Shown one piece after another: positions 42,008-54,400 of a DNA stretch of 64,000 nt. Source of the stretch: Apostichopus japonicus (lineage: Eukaryota; Echinodermata; Holothuroidea; Aspidochirotida; Stichopodidae). Under the pieces are notes generated by a model. That model saw nothing but the letters and a program-made list of their open reading frames with translations. It did not search any database and had not been told where the DNA came from. The stretch covers positions 17,258,764-17,322,763 of the forward strand of contig NC_092583.1 of NCBI RefSeq assembly GCF_037975245.1, written 5' to 3'. Both the position numbers and the translations under genes were made by a program. Every line of letters begins with the position of its first letter. The first letter of the stretch is position 1.

Positions 42008-42343
42008 TCAAATACTGAGAGAGTTGGAGGCACCACGTTCATCACCACTGCAGTGCAGCCATGGTTGAACGAAGCTGTTAAAGAAACCCCATTTCCAAAC
42101 TCTCAACCAGAAATGTGAAAGCCGGAGAAGAGTGCGCAAACAACACTGCATAGCAGCACTATGAAATAGGTCAAAAGAATAGGGTGCCCGGATTGTTTTG
42201 AGCTGGGAACTTACAGAGATAGTGGGACGGACACCCCACCCCCGGGGGGCGGACACGCTGACTGCCACACCACACCCTAGCCGAACACTGTCTATGGCAC
42301 ACTCTCTGCACCACGTCAATATATCTTGCAGATAGAAATCCAC
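42008..42343 (-). other. Unassigned 111-codon open frame in a GC-richer island
   Basis: The frame reads MDFYLQDILTWC...RLGCGVAVSVSAPRG...QPWLHCSGDERGA. The region is noticeably less AT-rich than its surroundings. No family, signal peptide or domain is recognised, and the composition would suit an old mobile-element remnant or an unrecognised exon. Confidence 0.2.
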
Positions 42344-45300
42344 ATGACAATTTAATTATGATCAATACGAAGGGTGGGGGGAGGGGGAATTGGCTATAAC
42401 TGATGGTTTAACTTTGGATTCTGTCAACATCAGTTATAACTTAATGTAATAACGCCAATAACTTGACCTAAATTTATTGAGGAAGTACACGAGGGGTGGG
42501 ATCATTGACGTTTTCGATATAGACAAGCAAACACGATTATAAGATTTGGTTTTCTTTTCATTCTTAGAACGAGGAGATTCATGAAAAACATCAACACACC
42601 TAAAGTGGAGATTATTTGAACTACTGGTTAAGAAAATATATGATGACTCAAATTTGTCTTCTTGTTCTTAGAAAGAAATTCGGAAGTACCTACTCAGTAC
42701 CCAGCGTTATGTAAGCTTGTAAATTTTACTATTTAATGTCAACTCATAAATTATGATTTTTGTCTTGACGATTATAACAGTATGCGGTCCGGAAGTCAAA
42801 CTCTGTCAGGAGTTTGACGTACGAGTTTCAGACAACGGTTGCGTATATGGCACGTTTTATATTTACATCGACTTGTGGTGTAAATAATTTCTTAAAGCAC
42901 CAGAATTAATTTCTGATTTGTTGCAGACCGTTCAAAACACTGCTTTAAGTCCAGGTTGCCTTTCTATAACACGTTTTGGTTTTAGAAATGACACTTTAAA
43001 CATCTTATATTCATCAAGGAAAGTGACTGAACTGCTTAGTCTAAGTGTAGCACAGAGATCATTAGGTCGGTAAACTCGAATAATATATTTATACACTCCG
43101 TTACAAATACTTTAAGGGAAAATAGTGCTGTTGTTTATATAAAAGTAAAAGAACATCATTTGACAGGGTTATTGCAATTAATAAAACAATAGATTAAGAT
43201 TAATATTGGTCTGTTTACTGAGAGGCCGACATTATCATCAATTCAACCCTAAAGGTTCATACCAGAAATTTCACATCTTAGTTAAACTGAATGCCTTCAA
43301 AATCGGATTAGCTTAAGAAACACTGCTTTCTCTCATTTTCCTCGGAATAGGACATATGAAGACTAAAATTCTGCCGAGTTTATGTAACAAAAGAGAGCAA
43401 TAATTTAATATGGACGTATCCTCTCCACTTTTAGAGGTAGGGGACCGGGGGGGTGGGCATAATGCATTTTGCTGTCAGAATAGTGGTGGTGGTCATAAAA
43501 TTACCCGGAAGTTAACCAAAATGTAGACTCTAATCTTTCCAAATTTCGTTGATAATCTATTATTTAACTGAAAGCATTTCTTCACGTAATATTAAATTCC
43601 TTGGAGAACTTATAATGTTGTTGTCGTGTCTCTTGGAGGAAACATTTGAATCCCCGGATGTGGTAGTAAATTTAGATGAAATTCGGCTCCGAGGGATTTT
43701 GTGGTATATCAGAACATACAATATTCCCATATGTGTGTGCGTTGGTGCCAGACTGCCAGTACGTGTCCGAGTTTCTATTCGAAACTTGTGTTACGTTGAG
43801 TCGTTGAGTGCGGGGAGATGAAGGGGGAGGTATTAGGTGGTTGTTGGCGGGGTGAAATGGGCACTGGCGCACGTATATTTCTGGGTTGGGATGGGGGGGG
43901 GGGAGTTTAACTAATTCATGAACTGAACAATTGTTACTCGAAGTGGGGACCATTCGGCGTAACTCCCCCCCCCTTTACCCCTTTTCGCACGCGTCTGTTT
44001 GGAGTATCTGTGCAGGCTATCACATCAGCCAATGACATGCCCACATGTCAGTTTTCTATATTCTAGCCGATACCTTTCTGATCGTTTGGATATTAAGTGA
44101 CCTTTCGACTTTTTCATATTACTTTGCTACCCGTCCTCAAGATAGATCAGTCCAAGTTACATGTCAAATGTCATCAGAGAGGTCCCCCATCCACCCACCA
44201 CAACGTACCCCACCCCGTCACCTGCCAAGTATGCTGAAAGTTATCGAAACTCTTTCCGGCAGCTTTGGACCTTTAATTTGAGTCAAATATTATCGTAAAC
44301 GGCGAAATTCGATTAAGAAATAAATTAAAATAAAAAAAGAAAAAAAATCCAAATTATTTGAGCAAATATTATGTAAACGTATAGCGGTAACATGATCGTT
44401 GAAGATTGAGTATTATTTTACTTTCTAGCATATTTGGGGACAATATTCTGGCCACCATTAAGTATTCCTTCATACTCGGTCATTCCGTTAGTTAACTTCA
44501 AGCAAACAGCTATACATCTCTTATTGAACGAATGAGCGGAAACACCGATTTGAATTCAGGGCGGACGACCTGTCTTAAAACAACAACATCTCTTTAGTTC
44601 CTTTAAATGTCACTTGTTATGAACAAAGAAACAATTAAAGGAAGGATCGTGTCTGTATACCTACTATTATCAGAATCAGTCTTTGTAGTACTGTAGTGCA
44701 TTAACCGTCTCTATGCTAATAATTCATATCTCGTTGTTAAGTCAATCTGTCTGTCAACTCAATAAGGTTTTATTTGGCCAGGTCAAGTTTATTCTTTCTC
44801 AGAAGTTGTATCCGGATTTAATGAACATTTGATTCGCCCATAAATAACACATTATATAGTTGTCAACTGGTAGGCTCGTCAGGGCCGTGGCGCTCGACGT
44901 GCCTTAAAGGAGCATTCTTTCACAGATATTGGATGGAGAAAATATCTCGGTACACTATGTGTGGGTAGAAAGCGGTAGCGTAGCGAAGGAAGGGAATGGG
45001 TTGATGGAGGAGGGGGGGGGGCAGAGCAGCTGGTGGTGATGATGATTTCATTCAGTGGAAATTCGTAAAAGGTATAGAAGTTACGCAGAAACAGAAAAAG
45101 AAATTACTCGAAAAATAAAATGAGTGACAAGTGCCTAACGAAAGAAAAGAGAACAGACCATTATAGCGTCACAACCACAAAGGTGTCCTATGATACGACA
45201 AGCTATGGAACGGATATGAATGGTAGGCTTATAACGTAGGCTATGTACTGATTTGGAAATGTGCGGAAGGTAGTAGGGACATTGCGTTATATAATTTACT

Positions 45301-45390
45301 GCGCATGTCACCGGATTGCTCCGCCAGTTTAAATAAAGTGCACGCATAACGTAATAAGGGTATATAGGCATATATCCGATCGTCACTCGC
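42344..45390. other. Non-genic stretch, no gene seen
   Basis: Several G/C runs (43445-43460, about 43897-43905, about 43967-43975). No supported feature. Confidence 0.5.
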
Positions 45391-45784
45391 ATAAATAATA
45401 ATAAAAATAATAATACACAGTTCTTATAAAGCGCAAATACACACTTAAGTCTCAATGCGCTGATTATTAACCCCTGGTCATTGGTAACTTGTCACACCCA
45501 CACACCAAAGTGTGCACAATTCAATCAATCTCTCCTGGGGCACCACAGTGCACCACAACCACATGTCCCCCGTGGGACTTCCCATAGGATGCAGCCACAA
45601 ACCGGCGCAAGCAACTATATTTACAAGTTACCTCGCAGGTCCCCATTTATACACCTGGGTGAAGAGAGGCAATGGAGATAAAGCGCCTTGCCCAAGGACA
45701 CAACGCAATGATCTGGCCAGGGCTCGAACCTGTAATCCTTAGATCACAAGTCCACTGCCTTAACCACTTGACCACAACGCCCTC
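45391..45784 (-). mobile_element. tRNA-derived SINE, ~394 bp, with (ATT)n-type tail
   Basis: On the minus strand the 5' head (from about 45784) reads GGGCGTTGTGGTCAAGTGGTTAAGGC, with an A box (TGGTCAAGTGG), and then ACAGGTTCGAGCCCTGG, with a perfect B box. This is followed by TTGCGTTGTGTCCTTGGGCA, a body of about 270 bp, and the 3' end AGCGCATTGAGACTT...GCGCTTTATAAGAACTG with a TATTATTATTTTTATTATTA tail. The 3' end resembles the 3' UTR of the LINE at 6111-6420 (GCGCT, TATA, then ATT repeats). Tail sharing lets a SINE borrow the LINE machinery. The head is too diverged to be a functional tRNA. Confidence 0.85.
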
Positions 45785-47045
45785 ACTAAATAGAATTCCA
45801 CTTTCAAGAAATCCTCGAGAGAAATGTTCATTATGAATGAATCTTAGTGAAAGAAGATACATTGTATAACCGACAAGAAGATAGCTTTCTCATTTGGCCT
45901 ATAATTTACATAATTTATAGTCACAGTCACATTGTCTGAGGGAAACTACTTTAATTTGCTGAAGTTACGATTGTTTATCAGCCTCATAGCACATATTAGA
46001 ACGCTTTACATGTAGGTTATAGACTATTGTATAAGGTTCTACCATCGATGCTTAAGTATTTGGTATATAACTGCATATACGTAGTATATATATTCCAAAC
46101 ACCAAATGTGGCAGGTTCTAACAAGTTTTGGACACGAAATATTTCCATTAAACCTCCTTTCAATAACCAGCTCGTCGATCAACCTGATATTTGTTTAGTG
46201 GGATTAGATGTCTTTGCGAGCAAATTTTGATGGTGTCGTAAAAAAGTATCTCGCGACAGGCGAGAAGTTTTACGTATTATCTTCCACAGCAGTGTTAAAT
46301 GTCACGCTAGTGTAACCTCAGAACGACTACAACATAAAAGGTAAAGCATCATCGGTGCCCAAAGAAAATCAGTTGAGATAAAAGTCATATATAATTCTAT
46401 ATTGGACGGGCTGGAGGCGGATGAAAAAAGTTAGAGTAAGAGGGGTATACCTGCATGTGCGTTCGTTGAATGCGCCTCCAATGTAGGGGCGTCACCCCCC
46501 CCCCCCCCAAGAAAAAAAAAAGAAAATGACGTAAAATGGTGCATTCGGATGCACATTCATACACAATATAAATTAGTTCTACAATTAGGTCGAAACGCGA
46601 GGTTGTGCTTTTAAATAAGGAAGATTGTTTCATCCTCTTCAACATCCAAGCATTAAAAAGAATGATATAGACAGAAAAAAAAGTATTTTAGTATATACTG
46701 ACCTTAACTTTCAGTTGGAGTGTGTGGACTTCTCTGTGGTATATATATAGTACCTCATATTGAGTCCTGTATAATAAAGTATACCCTATACTTGTTGTTT
46801 GTTTCCTTGCATGACGTCATGGTTCACGTGTTAAAAGACTGGTGGTATAGGAAAAAATGCATATATGTTAGTACTGCAAAAGTTGTCACAACCAGCACTT
46901 GTGTCTTGTTGAAGTTTTTTTGATGAAAAGTATTTTTCCCCAGCCATTGGCAACAATAATTTCGTTTTCCAATTAACTTGCAGAACTAGCTCTAAAATGA
47001 CGGAAAATGACCATCCTTTAGCCTACATTTAGCCTACGTACGTGT
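45785..47045. other. Non-genic stretch, no gene seen
   Basis: Contains a C-run at about 46495-46508. No gene was recognised. Confidence 0.5.
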
Positions 47046-47222
47046 AATGTTTTACAAATAATGAATGGTTATGAGTGCAATAGTGCAAATATTTCATGAG
47101 TTGAAAGATGGAATGCTCCATTCAACGAGGCGCAGCCGAGTTGAATGGAACAAATTATATCTTTCAACGAATGAAATATTTGCACTATTGCACGAATGGA
47201 AACCATTCATTATTTGTTTTAT
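47046..47222. mobile_element. Palindromic foldback element
   Basis: The left arm (about 47053-47127) contains acaaataatgaatggtt, gtgcaatagtgcaaatattt and catgagttgaaagat. The right arm (about 47137-47217) is its inverted copy with some substitutions. The centre is gaggcgcagccgag between two copies of ccattcaac/gttgaatgg. A further tgttgtataa at 47423-47432 is inverted relative to ttatacaaca at 47220-47229 and may mark a larger element. Confidence 0.8.
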
Positions 47223-48276
47223 ACAACATATTATATTAAGATAGGTAAAATGCACTCATGCAACAGATTGTTTTGAACAGACAGGTTTCTCTGCTCTCTT
47301 ACCATTGAAAAAAGTGCTACCAAAAAGTATAACCCATGGTTCTATTTCATAGAGTGGAATAGAGCGGATTTTGCATGCAATCAACGAGCAATTGACCAAT
47401 CAAATGACCAGAATACAATAAGGTGTTGTATAAATTAAGATATGAGTGAGCATTGATGTAACCAGGGAGATGAATTCACCTGAATAGACGAAATTTACAG
47501 TTCATTCGTATCAGCCTTACATACCCTGCTATTAATGATCCCATCGATCGAGATAGGGGAAGGTTTGGGATCCACTTGATTTCATTCTGGGGGAGGAGCG
47601 GATAAACTTTCCCCCCTAGAACTATACGTGGTTGCGCCCATGTACGTGTATCGAATAATTATTACGAAATATTGGGTCATTATTACGCAAACATTGACCG
47701 CCATAATAAACCATACATTCCCAATATCCCTTACTCTCATCAATAGAGTTAAAGCAGGAAAACAAAACTCATTTAATAGGGTTTCACATTTTTCCTGTTT
47801 TAAACTAACTTATATTTGCTCACGCAATTTGTGCCACTGTCTAATGAAATAAAGGCTACAGTGCATTTACACTACATAACAATGACACATACCAATAATA
47901 TGTATACACGCACATCACTCATATTCCATATAGAGATAAGAACAAGCCAAACTTGATCATATCGGAAATTTTCAATTTTGGACAATAAGATTAGGAAATC
48001 ATGGGATTATTCATCCTGACATGAGATAGTCGGAATGAAAGATGTTCAGTAGAGATATATAGAGAAGATAACGAAAACAAACTGTTAACACATTGTAACC
48101 GTATGTAACTCAACGAATGGTCTGCTTTGATATGATGTCACCCGTGTAGGACTGATGAGGTGGCACAACGTTTAGATTTCAATCAAATCATGATAAACCA
48201 AGAAACTATTCTGAGAACGTATCCTGGAGTGCGATCGAGGAGAGACGTATGTTTTGTACGGAGTGGAGAGGTCAAA
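47223..48276. other. Non-genic stretch, no gene seen
   Basis: No recognised coding or RNA feature, apart from the possible outer inverted repeat of the foldback element. Confidence 0.5.
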
Positions 48277-48392
48277 GGGAGGGCGAGGGGAGGGCGAGGG
48301 GAGGGCGAGGGGAGGGGAGGGCGAGGGGAGGGGAGGGCGAGGGGAGGGCGAGGGGAGGGCGAGGGGAGGGCGAGTGGAGGGCGAGGGGAGGG
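48277..48392. repeat. G-rich minisatellite, gggcgaggggag units
   Basis: About ten copies of a 10-12-bp unit with G3 and G4 runs at regular spacing on the plus strand. This gives strong G-quadruplex potential. Confidence 0.95.
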
Positions 48393-48653
48393 AACGGGAA
48401 GCGAGACTATGGTATCTGCAGTGAATGTTGTCAGATTTTATGTAAATTAAATAAGGTCACAATACATTTGTAAATCACATTTTATACACCGAAATGTTCC
48501 ATATTAGTATTGTACTTAAAGAGGTGGGATTGCCCGTGACCAATAGGCACATAAATGATATTATTGGTTATGTCGGGAGTTGCACATTAGACAAGTCCGT
48601 TCAACTATCATATCTGCGTACAGCTGTACAGCTTCAACCTGCGATGGTTGCGC

Positions 48654-48656
<3 letters not shown>

Positions 48657-48712
<56 letters not shown>

Positions 48713-48715
48713 ATA

Positions 48716-48748
<33 letters not shown>
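48657..48748. repeat. (AT)n array
   Basis: About 92 bp of TA with a few gta interruptions. Confidence 0.95.
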
Positions 48749-48752
<4 letters not shown>

Positions 48753-51205
48753 TTATATTGTATATTAGATTATATTATATGTTCACTACGTAGGCCAATC
48801 ATGATGGTTCGGTTTGCCTATCCAGTTACAGTGATATCATACAATCCCATAGCACACTGCCCTACCACCAAAGTCGCTCGCAAAAGCCATTAACTGTCAC
48901 AATGAATCGAAGTTAGCTATCAAAGTCACCCTACTATCTGACTATAGTAATCATCAAGCTGAGGACAGTTTCTTTCCGCTTGACCATAAAAGTATGATAC
49001 TTTGTTAGTTTAGTTTTTAAGTTTTATCTTTGTTCAAGTCAATTTAACCCACGGTCAGAAGAGTTTCAATAAAGCTAAGTGAAACCACAGTGTATATGAA
49101 TACAAACGTGTAATTTAGATACAAACTATAAAAGATATATACCCAAGGTAACTGCCAGAAAAATACTGAGATTTAGAAACTGGAGAAAACTGACGACATA
49201 TACGAAACTAAAATATTAAAAAAGGGTATTTTTATGAGACGTGTGGAATGTCAACATTGGTCGTTTAGATTTACACATGACGACTTAAAAAAATAATAAA
49301 ATGTGAATTATAAAAACAAAAAAACTGATATACTTTATGGCGATGCCATTCAATAAAAAGTATACTATAAAAGGAACAAGACGAAACACGGTGGTAAGCA
49401 TGCATGGGTTATACATGATTGCGAACGGAACATGTGTCATGGGGTTCCTGTCACGACGTGACACAACGACATTTAATCTTACTTTGTTCTCTTCTTGAAG
49501 GTTAACATTGGTCGACAATGTTATTTGTGATCCTTATACCCCCTTGTGTTCATCCGAATGTATACGCCACCATCCATCCTGTTCTAAACATTAGCATCGA
49601 CACCACAGACATGAGAAATTAAGTTTACTCTTCTTCAACTCATCTGTAATAAAGAAGAAAAAAGAGAGAGGAAAAATGAATCACCACAGGTTTTTAATTG
49701 CCAAACAACATTAAAATCGTGCATGGGAGCTCATCAATTCTTTTATGTTATACTCGATAATAAATGTCAACCGTTTGATATACGGTTATATGATTTGACG
49801 CGACCGTAAATTGTCTCCGCCATTCAGGCTGTGTGTTATAACTTTCATCGAAGTGCGTTTTTTTTTTTCTCCTTCAACCGATTGCCTTTCACCCAATAGG
49901 GTAGGACTATAAAGAAGTAAGCATTAACGCCATCACATTGTAAAACGTTTACACGTCCTTTCTCCGAACTATAAAAATACGAAGAATTGGTATAGGCCTG
50001 TATAGGCAGGCCTGTATGTATGTTGACATTTACGAATTACACAACTATTTAGATATGCTTATGTGTTACGAACATCATTGGCATCCGTATTCTAATGCTT
50101 CCATGTTACAACTATACATGACGGTGTAAGTATAGGCTATTACCAATGGAGCAGCACGTAAGGAAAGGAACAACGTATCATGCTTGTGAAACATTTATTT
50201 ACGTCACTATGAACATTCTAATGGATATAAGACATTCCGAAACACAGCTTTACTATCAAACGACTGGGATAATGAGTCTAATTAATCTTCCACCCACTTC
50301 CCTACATATTCGTACTTTAAAGCCACCTTACAGTTTCCCTTCTACATTACATGTCACGGCATGTATATTCAAACAGATCATGCAAAGATGAACTTATGTT
50401 ACAGACTAATGGCTTTATAACCTGCAATAATAAGATATAGTAATTACTGTTTTAATAATAATCATAACAATATTGTTAACGCAATCACAGTCTACGTCAC
50501 ACCATTACTAAAGTAAACATGTACTTGACCAGTGAGTCAAATTTAAGGGGTTATCATGTGTTCTTTCGTTTTGTGCTGGTTTACGTTTGAGAAGTAATTT
50601 GAAATATATAGCGTACACGACCCAGTGGCGCTTTAAATGATATTGACATGCTATACACGTACCCCTTTATTGGTTTTATGTAAACTACTGAACAGATGAA
50701 TAAAAACCATCGTCGTTTTCGGAACGTGGAAATTTTCAAGTCGAAGAATTTCCGAACTTTCATGGTTTACCACGCAAAATGTAAAATAAAAAATTAATGT
50801 TTTGTTGTCATGTACGGAAAGTTACGACATAGGTGATGACATGTTTAAATAAACAATCGGTAGTAAATAAATTCACAACAATTATGTATTGTTATACAAG
50901 TAAAAACGTTACAATAAATCAGTGATGGTGTTTTACAATCTTATTATCTTAACGTATCGTAAACCTGAAGTCGTACGACTTAAGGAAAAAATGGTACACT
51001 GAAGGAGAATCGTACGTGTAAATGTTATTTACCTTCATCTATATCACCCCACGTGTAATCTTAAGACGTTTTATTCCATGTTTACAGTTTTATGGAAAAA
51101 ACTTCGCTACTTTCACAAGATTGGATTAGTGCATAGAAATTCGCTGCAATAACCAACCGACAGTTAGGTTACAATGATAGAAGTAAACAGTTCATAACGT
51201 CAACC
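48749..51205. other. Non-genic stretch, no gene seen
   Basis: AT-rich, no domain recognised in any frame. Confidence 0.5.
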
Positions 51206-51485
51206 AGAGCAACCTCCATCAGAGCACCCATTACCACCATCATAGCACCCATTACCACCATCACAGCACCCATTACCTCCATCAGAGCCACCATTACCTC
51301 CATCAGAGCACCCATTACCACCATCAGAGCACCCGTTACCTCCATCAGAGCACCCATTACCTCCATCAGAGCACTAATTGCCTCCTTCAGAGCACCCATT
51401 GCCTCTATCAGACCGCCCATTACCTCCATCAGAGCACCCATTACCTCCATCAGAGCACCAAATACCTCCATCAGAGCATCCATTA
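51206..51485. repeat. Minisatellite, 21-bp unit, about 13 copies
   Basis: The unit is gcacccattacctccatcaga with acc/cct variants. As 21 is a multiple of 3, the minus strand keeps an open frame of GALMEVM heptads. This looks like a protein repeat, but no flanking exon signal supports it. Confidence 0.93.
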
Positions 51486-54400
51486 CAAGAAATAGTAACC
51501 TACATCATATCTCCAACCCCTCCACTACCCCCACTCACCTGCCCGGACGAATACATTGCATGTTGTTCTTGGCAAATAAATAAGTATTTTAAACATGTTA
51601 CATGAGGCCATAAAACTGTTATGTACATTTAATCAGTTTTCTACTGTCTCTGAAGAACTGACCTAACCGGTCTGTGCGTTAGATTAATAAATTAAACCTC
51701 TTTTATTGATGAAACTATATTTGAGGTTTAAATGGTCGTTTCTCAAAACTTAAAAGTGATTTTGAAATACAACCTAGACTGACAACATTGTAGTTGCATA
51801 TATATTAAATCATTTTCTTGCTACGAGGTTACCCGTCTTGCATTAGTAGCTTTATCATTAAAAGTCCCATTGACTTACACTCTAAATCACAAAAGTAATT
51901 TGGCCTCTAAGTCTAGATAGAAGTTCTCACTAGCTAACTCTACCCATTACTGGATAGCTGACAAGTTGGTCTTTCATGGCACCATCATTTTTGTTGTTGG
52001 TATGATGACCAAGAGCCTGAAGTTTTCGTCACTTGTAAACAAACCTCTTCACTCTGGAGTAAACAATTTTCGCACGCTGCTCCTGTGAGGCCTAAAGGGT
52101 TCTAGAATTGCCTCCATTGACCCACTTTTTGCACCACTTGCACTTCCATTCATGCTTTTCAACATGCAAGTCACACAAAAAAAAACAGATCCTGATTGAT
52201 AACATATCAAAAAGATGTTCTCCTACTGCATTTTGGGACTTTTTCTGAGATATGAGAACATCCGAGCGGATTGATATAGACCTTAAAGGGTGTGAAGACT
52301 CGCGCTCCAAGAAACGTCCCATGCCGGTAATCTGACCTAGTTTCGAATGAGGTGTAAGAGAAGTGTTAGACACCACCGCCATCGATCCCAGAAAATACCC
52401 ACACAGCTTAATTGCTACCGTCGGTAATCAGACACTAGTGTACAGTCAATACATACAGCTACGGTCAATACCCACAACACAGTGTACATAGCAGCGTGGA
52501 CATCTCAGGTCTAGATAAAAGATAACAAGGTAACACGTTTCATTACTGTCTGCATTTTGTAGCGACAAGAAGAAAACGTCATTTGCAAGCAACGGAAAGT
52601 TAACTTTTTCAGACCGCAGCACGCGGTTTGGGGCGAGTCTTCAATGCCTTTAATAGGAGTATGCCACCCTCACGGGCCCAGGCCACACATTGTCAATCTT
52701 TACATGTGCGGGTCGTAGTTACCGATCAGGTCAAATACCAGACACAAGCGCAATCAACATCCATCAATGTTCGTACGTAAACTAATCGCGTAAGTTGTGT
52801 ATAGATAAAAACACAAAAATGGCGAAGAGGAATGCTATTCAGTTTTCTTGCTTGTGTCGAGTGATTCAGTTCACTTGTTACTCCATCAGGAATACGAGTT
52901 ACCTTCCTCCCATGTATTTATCATATACGTAATACTGATTACGTATAAAGATATATAGAGGCGTCGAGATACAAGTTGATCCCCGAAGATCGTTATATAA
53001 CCTGCCCCTCACCTCCAGTTAGAAGTCATGATTAGTTCGTAGGTTATTATGAAAATGAGAATTAATTAACATTTATCTTCTATATTGCAAGCCATTATAA
53101 TTGACCCGGGCTTGTGGTCTCTCTGACCCTCACCCCCCCCCCCCACACACACATTATCTCGTCAGGTTTGAAGGTTCATCCATAAATCAACTTCGTGGAT
53201 AGGAAGTTGAAAACTAACAACAATTTAGAAAATACATTTTGGCCACTGGCGAAAGCCATATGGCAAATGCAAGTGAGTCAATACTGTTTCAGTAATGGCA
53301 CACGGTACCCTCTTAAGATGATTCTGTTTGGTTGAGTGAAGGGAGGGTGAAGGCGGGAGGGTGATGTGATGGTGGGAGAGCTGCGTAAGCGCCATTACTG
53401 CTACACAAGAATTTTATATAGTGAACACAAAACAAGAAAAACAAGTCTAGATGTTCGATAGTTTCAATATATTTCGTGAACATATGGACCAAAAACAAAA
53501 GTACAATGAAATTGAATTTGAATAATTTATACCTTTATATGTTCATTACATAAATAACGAAAAAAAGAGAAGCCGAAACAAGTGCAATAACATGAGAGAG
53601 TGGTATCATTAGAGTTGAGTGTTGGATGGGTGTGTGTGGGGAGGGGAAGGGGTGCGGGTGGGCATACAACATGCTGGAATTACATAATGTTATGGTAGGA
53701 CCAGGTCTTTGGGTCCCATTAAGGGGCAGCCTTTAAGGTGTTGATTGGGGTACATTTTTGGACACTATGAGACATCCCATAACATGTCATGTTATTCTGT
53801 ATGATAGAATAAAATCTTAGGTTTGGTAATATTGCTGGCCAAAGGCAATGTATGTTTGTAACTGCAAACGTGATAGGTTAAACCTATGTATATGGTAATG
53901 TAATTTATGTGACAAAAGCTTGTTCAGGAAACCAACAATGACAAGACTATTACCATGACAACCTCATACATGGCGGTATCCAATGACCTTCCATTACATG
54001 TGTCGCCTGTTTTTCGTACGGCATGCGTATTTCGATCATACATAACAAAATTATTATTAGAGTGTGAAAACAAAAAGAGAATTTGATTATTTATCAAAAT
54101 GAAAATAACATTAGATATTAATCTTATATGACTGGTTACTTCACGAAATTCATAACCAAACTATGACGTCATGATGTGTAAATGATTTTTCTTAAATAGT
54201 TCCGAATTTGCTCGAAAGAGAAACGAAAATGATACAGAGGGTAATGTTTATCTCCACAATTAGTTTTAGTTATATTTTTATGTGGCTTATATTGTTAAAT
54301 TCTTTTTGATCTTCAAAACAATTTGGATAATTAAAACAAAGAGCTGCCAATGATTAAAGGAAGGAAAACGTTAGAAAAGTGATAACATCACAAACACAAT

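Noticed and set aside
45135-45455. 106-codon minus frame with a hydrophobic N-terminus (possible signal peptide)
   Set aside because: Its start lies inside the 3' tail of the SINE (ATT repeats), which explains the Leu/Phe-rich run.
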